From Ornithinibacter sp. (GTDB taxonomy: Bacteria; Actinomycetota; Actinomycetes; Actinomycetales; Dermatophilaceae), in assembly GCA_029266735.1 (NCBI GenBank), contig JAQSWG010000015.1, forward strand, positions 57,182 through 121,181: a stretch of DNA of 64,000 nt, in the 5' to 3' direction. Of this stretch, positions 63,213 through 64,000 are shown one piece after another. Numbering within the stretch: position 1 is the stretch's first letter; every line of letters begins with the position of its first letter. The translations under genes were made by a program, and so were the position numbers. Under the pieces are notes generated by a model. The model ran no database searches and was not told where the DNA came from. It saw nothing but the letters and a program-made list of their open reading frames with translations.

Positions 63213-63863
63213 TCACGCCGGTGTGGCGGAGCCCGTCACGAACCGGCTCCACGGTGCGGCCGGGCCACCCGCGACGTAGCCCGAGTAGGTGAGGTCCACG
63301 GCGTAACCGCCGTCCTCCAGGAGGCCGACGATGTCGCGGTCGACGTGGCAGCCGCCCGACACCCGCCCCCACAGGGGCTGGATCGCGCGCTGCACCCCTG
63401 CGACCCGGGGACTCGGAGCGAGCGTGTGCTCCACGAACCGCAGGGTGCCACCGGGGCGGAGCACCCTGCGCACCTCGGCCAGCGCGCTCTCGATGGCCGG
63501 GACGGTGCACATCGTCCACGTCGAGACGACGGCGTCGACCGAGGAGGCCTCGACCGGCAGCCGAGCCGCGTCCACCCCCACCCTGTCGACCGTCCCGCCG
63601 AAGGCAGCGATGCGCTCGCGAGCCCTCTCCCACGCGATCTGCGACGGCTCGACCGCGAGGACCCTGCTCACGGCATCCGGGTAGAACGGGAGGTTTCGCC
63701 CGCTGCCGAAGCCGATCTCCAGGACGTCGCCCCGCAGGCCCGCACACACCGTGGTGCGCCACCGCCCGACGGTGGCGTCGGTCAGGGCGAGGTCGACGAG
63801 GCACGGGACCAGGTGCTCGGTCCACCAGCGTGCGATGCCCGGCTGCCCGGTCACCGGCGTCAT
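63213..63863 (-). CDS. Class I SAM-dependent methyltransferase (phospholipid/ubiquinone-type)
   Basis: 216 residues. Motif I VLEIGFGSGRNLPFYPDAVSRVLAVEPSQ, SSVDAVVSTWTMCTVPAIESALAEVRRVLRPGGTLRFVEHTLAPSP. This matches the bacterial methyltransferase group close to METTL7/PMT-type proteins. Substrate unknown. ATG 63863 overlaps the dehydrogenase stop (ATGA), so the two are likely cotranscribed. Confidence 0.85.
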   Translation of the reverse strand: MTPVTGQPGIARWWTEHLVPCLVDLALTDATVGRWRTTVCAGLRGDVLEIGFGSGRNLPFYPDAVSRVLAVEPSQIAWERARERIAAFGGTVDRVGVDAARLPVEASSVDAVVSTWTMCTVPAIESALAEVRRVLRPGGTLRFVEHTLAPSPRVAGVQRAIQPLWGRVSGGCHVDRDIVGLLEDGGYAVDLTYSGYVAGGPAAPWSRFVTGSATPA

Positions 63864-64000
63864 CGCGAGGGGTCCACGACGACGATGCCGCGCGAGGCGG
63901 TCGTGCCCATCGCGCTCAGGGCCGCCCCGGCCTCCGCCAGGCCGATCGGCTCGCCGGGAGCCAGCAGGTCCCCGAGCACCAGCCGGCCGGCCACGACGTC
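63860..64000 (-). CDS. Zinc-binding alcohol dehydrogenase-like protein, C-terminus (start outside window)
   Basis: Only the last 46 residues are present: DVVAGRLVLGDLLAPGEPIGLAEAGAALSAMGTT, then GIVVVDPSR, ending at TGA 63862-63860. This pattern (GRLxLxxLxxxxxPLxxAxxALxxM) is typical for the end of medium-chain zinc-dependent dehydrogenases. Substrate unknown. The rest of the gene lies beyond the right edge. Confidence 0.75.
   Translation of the reverse strand, partial: DVVAGRLVLGDLLAPGEPIGLAEAGAALSAMGTTASRGIVVVDPSR

Overview
The window is 64 kb of very GC-rich DNA (third codon positions almost all G or C, many GTG starts, Gram-positive-type GGAGG ribosome sites). Gene content points to an actinobacterium, probably Micrococcales/Intrasporangiaceae-like: CrtU-type aromatic carotenoid genes with a heterodimeric lycopene cyclase, F420-type PPOX remnants, a wax-ester synthase/DGAT, furA-katG, and MT0933-like and DUF1918/DUF1876 small proteins. 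The family assignment is inference. I saw no rRNA, tRNA, CRISPR array, insertion sequence or prophage.

Layout. 0-4.3 kb: C-terminus of replicative helicase dnaB, a lipoprotein sugar isomerase/epimerase-like protein, a lipoprotein esterase and a membrane spermidine-synthase-like protein. 4.5-8.3 kb: a small glycan locus (hexapeptide acyltransferase, GT4 glycosyltransferase, WbsX/GH99-like protein, methyltransferase). 8.3-12 kb: small housekeeping and stress proteins. 12.6-16.8 kb: a sugar ABC importer (binding protein and two permeases, no ATPase) with an intracellular GH43 glycosidase. 16.8-20.1 kb: YCII protein, ECF sigma factor and glpD in one direction. 20.2-24.4 kb: SDR, VOC, a broken TetR gene and an MFS transporter carrying a cyclic-nucleotide-binding domain. 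24.4-26.8 kb: pxpABC 5-oxoprolinase. 27.3-30 kb: membrane protein plus a receiver-like/thioredoxin-reductase-like fusion. 30.2-40.3 kb: carotenoid region. 41.5-47.1 kb: PPOX and VOC stress proteins, wax synthase, hydrolase, MT0933-like protein and fumC. 47.2-55 kb: glycosyltransferase, a SWIM-SNF2 helicase, and an aminotransferase/aldehyde dehydrogenase pair. 55.1-58.7 kb: a frameshifted secreted GH43, HU, and two broken genes. 58.7-64 kb: thioredoxin/CsoR-family/methyltransferase operon, furA-katG, a methyltransferase and the end of a dehydrogenase.

The carotenoid operon runs leftward from 39.05 to 31.79 kb as seven closely packed genes: crtE, crtI, a single reading frame joining phytoene synthase (CrtB) to IPP isomerase (Idi), crtYc, crtYd, a CrtT-like methyltransferase and CrtU. 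A Rieske oxygenase converges on it. Together these predict IPP to GGPP to phytoene to lycopene to beta-carotene to isorenieratene, possibly hydroxylated by the Rieske enzyme. The CrtB-Idi fusion with all active-site residues retained is the most distinctive single gene here.

The other striking feature is the number of broken genes. About ten loci between intact genes carry frameshifts, small internal deletions or only one end of a recognisable family: TetR, cold-shock protein, PPOX, amine oxidase, lipoprotein, septum-formation protein, PIG-L, GH43, a membrane protein and a hypothetical gene with a G6 run. Whether this is real decay or assembly error cannot be decided from the sequence alone.
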